Under the pieces are notes generated by a model, which did not search any database, was not told where the DNA came from, and was given only the letters and a program-made list of their open reading frames with translations. The translations under genes were made by a program, and so were the position numbers. Shown here piece after piece: positions 60,238-64,000 of a stretch of 64,000 nucleotides of DNA. The DNA is from CAYGVX01 sp964395545 (lineage in GTDB: Archaea; Thermoproteota; Bathyarchaeia; Bathyarchaeales; SOJC01): NCBI GenBank assembly GCA_964395545.1, contig CAYNAW010000001.1:1-64000 (forward strand). The letters run 5' to 3'. Every line of letters starts with the position of its first letter. Position 1 is the first letter of the stretch.

Positions 60238-62136
60238 ATGCAAGAAGAGAAGGTTTCCTATCATGCATCAGTTCGTAGACTCCACGAGAAACTCAAAAAA
60301 GATAATATGAATAATATTTGGGACCGATATGATGCTCAGGGGCTAGGTGATCCTGACAGAAGATGCCCTTTTTGTATGGCTGGAGTGCGATGCGACTTGT
60401 GTTCTAACGGACCTTGCCGTGCGGACGCATCAAAAAACAAAAGAGGCGTGTGTGGCATTACGGCCGACGGCATGGCCATGCGAATGATGCTCCTTAGAAA
60501 CGTTATGGGTGCATCAACCTACCATTACCATACAGACCAGACTATCAGGACCCTTCGAGCAACAGCCAACAATAAGACTCCCTTTAAAATTCAAGAGCCG
60601 CAGAAACTGAGAGCATTGGCCAGTCGTCTTGGTGTAGACACTTCAGGATCTGATGGTGAAGTTGCAGTTCGCTTATGTGACTTCGCCGAAGCTGATTTCA
60701 GAAGGAAACATTATGAACCAAGCCAAATCGTAGAGATGTTGGCTCCGCAAGAACGCAAAGAAGTTTGGAGGAAGCTGGGCATCTTTCCAGGCGGAATATT
60801 CGGCGAAATGATGCAAGCCACGAGTTCGTGTCTGACTAACGTTGACGGTTACTATGCCAGTCTGGCTTTAAAGGCGATGCGTATGGCCATCGCCATGGCT
60901 TATCAGAGTCAACTGATCAACGAGTATTGTCAAGATGTCTTGTATGGCGTGCCCAGACCTCACAAGATGCGTGTCGATCTTGGTGTTCTGGATCCTGATT
61001 ATGTCAATGTGTTGCCGAACGGTCATGAACCTTTTCTTGGCTTTGCAATGGTTCAGCTTGCCAGAATGCCCGAGTGGCAACAAAAAGCAAAAGCAGCCGG
61101 TGCCAAAGGACTGCGCATCATCGCCAACATTGAAACAGGTCAAGAAATGATTCAACGATGGAACATGGACGAGGTGTTCTACGGCTTTACCGGGAACTGG
61201 ATCATGCAGGAAGCTGTTCTTGCGAGTGGTTGCGTAGACCTTTTCGCTTGTGACATGAATTGCTCCATGCCGATAGATCCTTTGTATGCTGAGAAATACA
61301 AATTCAAACTTGTACCCGTCAGTGAGCTTGTAGCGTTCGAAGGTGTCATTGATCGGGTCGATTATGAACCCGAGAAAGCGGAGTTGCAGGCTGCACAGCT
61401 TCTGGGTATGGCAATCGACAACTTCAAAGAACGCAGAGCTTCAGTGGCACCCGTCACTCAATTGCCTATGAAAGAGGCCGTAGTCGGTTTCTCAACTGAA
61501 AGCATTCTTGAAGCATTAGGCGGATCTCTCACTCCTTTGCTTGAGGCAATAAAGAACGGTACCATTCGAGGTATTGCAGGACTGGTTTCATGTACATCGC
61601 TGAGGGATTCGGGACAGGACGTGCACAGCGTCAGAATAGCCAAGGAACTGATCAAACGAGACATCCTCGTTCTCTCATTGGGCTGCGGCAATGCGGCCAT
61701 GCAGGTGGCAGGTTTATGCAGTGTGGAAGCCAAGGAATTGGCTGGTCCAGGCTTGAAGAGTCTATGCGAGAAGTTAGATACGCCTCCGGTTCTCAGCTAT
61801 GGTACATGCACCGACACTGGGCGTCTCGCAGATATGCTGGCGGCTGTCTCAGAGGCGTTAAAAGTGTCTATTCCAGACTTGCCCGTTGTTGCCGTCGCTC
61901 CCGAATACATGGAACAGAAGGCCACAATTGACGCTGTCTTCGCTTTGGCGCTAGGCCTTTACACGTACGTGAACCCTGTGCCTACTGTAACAGGTGCGCC
62001 AAACTTGGTCAAGCTATTAACCCAAGATTGCGAACAACTCACCGGCGGACTGTTGAATGTTGAAAAAGACGCTGTGAACGCGGCAAGCTCGATTCTTGCT
62101 CGCATCGAAGAAAAAAGAAATAAAATCGGAATCTAA
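60238..62136 (+). CDS. cooS: Ni-dependent carbon-monoxide dehydrogenase, CooS-type, with altered C-cluster motif
   Basis: A 632-residue CooS-family protein of full length. The N-terminal iron-sulfur region is CPFCMAGVRCDLCSNGPC at 43-60 with a further Cys at 72. Expected C-cluster ligands are present at His263 (NGHEP), Cys342 (DMNCSMP), Cys452 (VSCTS), Cys483 (LGCGNA) and Cys524 (GTCTDTGR), with catalytic-type Lys561 (EYMEQKA). The ICCTGNE-type motif that supplies the remaining ligand reads ANIETGQE, so Ile298-Glu299 replace Cys-Cys. The family oxidises CO to CO2. No cooC or cooF, and no acetyl-CoA synthase genes, are adjacent. The altered site makes CO oxidation activity uncertain. Confidence 0.85.
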   Translation: MQEEKVSYHASVRRLHEKLKKDNMNNIWDRYDAQGLGDPDRRCPFCMAGVRCDLCSNGPCRADASKNKRGVCGITADGMAMRMMLLRNVMGASTYHYHTDQTIRTLRATANNKTPFKIQEPQKLRALASRLGVDTSGSDGEVAVRLCDFAEADFRRKHYEPSQIVEMLAPQERKEVWRKLGIFPGGIFGEMMQATSSCLTNVDGYYASLALKAMRMAIAMAYQSQLINEYCQDVLYGVPRPHKMRVDLGVLDPDYVNVLPNGHEPFLGFAMVQLARMPEWQQKAKAAGAKGLRIIANIETGQEMIQRWNMDEVFYGFTGNWIMQEAVLASGCVDLFACDMNCSMPIDPLYAEKYKFKLVPVSELVAFEGVIDRVDYEPEKAELQAAQLLGMAIDNFKERRASVAPVTQLPMKEAVVGFSTESILEALGGSLTPLLEAIKNGTIRGIAGLVSCTSLRDSGQDVHSVRIAKELIKRDILVLSLGCGNAAMQVAGLCSVEAKELAGPGLKSLCEKLDTPPVLSYGTCTDTGRLADMLAAVSEALKVSIPDLPVVAVAPEYMEQKATIDAVFALALGLYTYVNPVPTVTGAPNLVKLLTQDCEQLTGGLLNVEKDAVNAASSILARIEEKRNKIGI

Positions 62137-62328
62137 ATAGAAATCGCACGCAGTATCATCCGCAAAGGCGATACGAACTCAAAGAGATTGGACAAGAACA
62201 CTCAGATACAGGTTCGCAGGTGGGGCGAGAATTACACACACACGCGACTCAGCAAGAACGGGTGCTTCGCACACTTATTCGATGCCAAAAGAGCCATCCG
62301 ATACTGCGCCTTTGGCCGCCCAAAAAAG

Positions 62329-64000
62329 TCATGACGTTCCAGCAAGAAATTCTCGAGCGTCTCCGCCTCCCAACTTCCTCAATTTGCCATCTTTCTTCCC
62401 TTTCCAGTATGGGCTATGTCTGACAAAACTAATCTTCGCCTTCAACAGGTCCATGTAGAAATCATCTTCGGCCGGGTGCATCCGTCCAAGGATTCTGAAG
62501 GCTGTCTCCGGTCCGACGCCCCTAGTCTGCAGTGCAACTACGGCTCTTCTCCCGTAACTGAGGACTAGGTCTGCAGTTCGGCGGGCATAAATCAGTTCTT
62601 CTAGCTCTTCCGGCGGCAATTCCTTCCCCTCCTGCCTCCTCTGCAACGAGGCGGTTAGCCGGGCAGCGTCTTGTGCAAACCTCAGCTTTGCCAAAAGCCC
62701 TGAACCACACTTTTCGCATAGAAGTCTCTCAGGTAAATCTCGCACTCTTGCTTCTTTGGCTGGGTTGCCGCAGGAGAGACACAGAAGCCTCACATTCCTA
62801 GCCAGTGACGACTTCTTCATCTTCTCTATGTTGCTCAAGAGAACGTGTTCAGGTGCCATAAGCTCCGCGACTTCGGACTGTTTTGCGAAGATTCGATAGG
62901 CTAACGGCGTGGGCTTCTCGAGTCGTATCAACGTGCTGACCTTGATTTTGTCCTTTTTCACGTCTAGCATTATCTGCTTGGTAGCCTCTAAGTCCACCTT
63001 CTCAGCCATAGCCTCGCGAACAGTCTCCTCGTAGATGGGTGTGCCCTTGAAGCGCGAGGGAAGTTCGGCCATCCTCTCTGGACTCATCGTCTTCCCTCTT
63101 GGCAATGCACCGAAGCGTTCAGCGACGAACTTCATTCTGTAAGCGAAGGGAAAACGTGCATCTACGTAATCGTTGAGCGCCTTCTCCACATCCTCAGATG
63201 AGAGGTTGAATAGCAGTTGGTGGACTCTCTGCAGCATCTTCTCATCCACTTTTCGTGGTGTCTCGATTAGGATACGGTAACCGTCATTCCACCATCCGAC
63301 AATCAATTCGTTGTCTGACAGGATGGCGTCGAAGACGCTCCCTAACGTGCGGTTCACGACTTCTCCAAAGCAAGCGTGGACTATGATGTACTTGTCGAAA
63401 GCTTCGAGCAGAACATGATTGTGAGTGGGGAGCGGCAGGTTCTCCTTCAGGTAGGCGTGTACCTCTCTGACCGGTTCCAGAAGCGCGGTCTTCTCTACTC
63501 CGAGTTTCTTCGAGAGCTTCTCAGCAGTCGACTCGACGCTTCCATTTTTCTGCAGTTCCCCTGCAATCTCTTCTCGCAGCTTTCCTACTGCCGCAGCCAG
63601 GGCTATGGGTATGGGAAGCATCTCTCCGTCCCATCCGGGAATCGCGGCGAACTGGTCCTCTGAGGGAACCACGTACACCGTGCCTGTTTCGTCCTCTATC
63701 TGCACGATGCGCCACACGTTGCCCTTGCAGATGAAGCTCAGTCCTAGGCGCGCTCGTAGCGCCATGAATTCGTCGCCCAACGTGCCTATCTTGCGGTCTG
63801 AGAGGATGTCGACTATGGGATAGCGTTTTTCGTCAGGTATCATAGACAAGTTCCTGTAATAGTAGTCTCGGGTCCGCCGGGTCTTCCTTAACACATCGCC
63901 TTCCAGCCTCACTTCTCCTAAGTAGTTCAGGTAGCTTGTCACTTCTAAAAGCTTGGCTCTAGACATGCCTCTGAACGGGTAGGCTCGATGGAAGATTCCT
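62329..64000 (-). CDS. lhr: Lhr-family DEAD/DEAH helicase, C-terminal part (partial)
   Basis: The frame runs off the right edge, so only about the last 556 residues are present. The visible part begins GIFHRAYPFRG, as in the winged-helix region of Lhr-type helicases, followed by the Lhr core fold with VYVVPSEDQFAAIPGWDGEMLPIP and HNHVLLEAFDKYIIVHACFG (quoted in parts: IPGWDGEMLPIP; YIIVHACFG). The C-terminus has a four-cysteine zinc ribbon, CLSCGN and CEKCGSG, and a final helix-hairpin-helix-like segment (LQTRGVGPETAFRILGRM) usual in archaeal Lhr2-type enzymes. The helicase motifs are outside the window. The frame is open without stop through position 64000. Confidence 0.88.
   Translation of the reverse strand, partial: GIFHRAYPFRGMSRAKLLEVTSYLNYLGEVRLEGDVLRKTRRTRDYYYRNLSMIPDEKRYPIVDILSDRKIGTLGDEFMALRARLGLSFICKGNVWRIVQIEDETGTVYVVPSEDQFAAIPGWDGEMLPIPIALAAAVGKLREEIAGELQKNGSVESTAEKLSKKLGVEKTALLEPVREVHAYLKENLPLPTHNHVLLEAFDKYIIVHACFGEVVNRTLGSVFDAILSDNELIVGWWNDGYRILIETPRKVDEKMLQRVHQLLFNLSSEDVEKALNDYVDARFPFAYRMKFVAERFGALPRGKTMSPERMAELPSRFKGTPIYEETVREAMAEKVDLEATKQIMLDVKKDKIKVSTLIRLEKPTPLAYRIFAKQSEVAELMAPEHVLLSNIEKMKKSSLARNVRLLCLSCGNPAKEARVRDLPERLLCEKCGSGLLAKLRFAQDAARLTASLQRRQEGKELPPEELEELIYARRTADLVLSYGRRAVVALQTRGVGPETAFRILGRMHPAEDDFYMDLLKAKISFVRHSPYWKGKKDGKLRKLGGGDAREFLAGTS

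Noticed and set aside
60238..62136. Assignment as hybrid-cluster protein instead of CODH
   Set aside because: The arrangement of cysteines and the NGHEP, DMNCSMP, GTCTDTG and EYMEQKA motifs match CooS; hybrid-cluster proteins lack these.
1..64000. CRISPR arrays, insertion sequences, integrases or att sites
   Set aside because: No regularly spaced repeats, transposase motifs or tRNA-adjacent integrase genes were seen on either strand.

Overview
This window is chromosomal DNA from an archaeon. The evidence is the information-processing set: archaeal release factor aRF1, P0-type and L12 stalk proteins, KEOPS Pcc1, prefoldin beta, RadA, SecE/Spt5, RNase P Rpp21, EndA, an archaeal RqcH and a 25-residue eL41. 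TATA boxes lie 30-45 bases ahead of start codons, many genes start with TTG or GTG, and both tRNA genes encode CCA. The metabolic set (2-oxoacid:ferredoxin oxidoreductase, a Ni-CODH-like protein, hydrogenase maturation factors) points to an anaerobe. A Bathyarchaeia-like TACK lineage fits best, but that is inference. Two 100-N gaps, each flanked by an identical 55-base duplication, show this is a scaffolded assembly, probably a metagenome bin.

Layout. 0-4.6 kb: korA-korB-korC (minus) and a large glycosylation-rich surface protein. 4.8-9.7 kb: TldD/TldE pair and an M28-like aminopeptidase. 9.7-12.9 kb (minus): eL41, a hexulose-phosphate isomerase-like SIS protein and an ECF transporter energizing module. 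13.1-15.1 kb (minus): Pcc1, prefoldin beta, DUF3194-like protein and a DHH phosphoesterase without a canonical start. 15.2-19.8 kb: tRNA-Gly, radA with a small partner, rqcH. 20-22.4 kb: a type IV pilin followed by a three-gene cluster with Roadblock-like folds. 22.5-31.9 kb: SpoIIM-like protein, FMN-binding protein, DUF3795, aRF1, TauE exporter, RNase H, CPBP protease, HisS, EndA, and a GfcR-like regulator with MtnA. 32-34 kb: a cohesin/dockerin protein, tRNA-Arg and a small helix-turn-helix-like protein. 34-43 kb (minus): LeuS, AlaS, L12, P0, L1, L11, Spt5, SecE. 43.1-46.4 kb: Rpp21, YhbY, and LipS1/LipS2-type radical SAM genes around a frameshifted Lrp-like regulator. 46.4-49.3 kb (minus): a row of small uncharacterised genes, a membrane protein and a slipin. 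49.5-54.2 kb (minus): hypF-C-B-A-D. 54.7 kb: a second dockerin protein. 55.4-59.1 kb: a compact SMC5/6-like ATPase, a kleisin-like protein and a tandem winged-helix (KITE/Nse3-like) protein. 60.2-62.1 kb: a solitary CooS-like protein with an altered C-cluster site. 62.3 kb to the end: a partial Lhr-family helicase.

The most promising undescribed system is the SMC-kleisin-KITE trio at 55.4-59.1 kb, which looks like a minimal archaeal counterpart of Smc5/6-Nse4-Nse3. Second is the pilin/Roadblock cluster at 20-22.4 kb. The CooS-like protein lacking the Cys pair before TG in the C-cluster, the DHH enzyme without a canonical start codon, and the tiny eL41 gene also deserve a check. No CRISPR array, insertion sequence, integrase or rRNA was seen.
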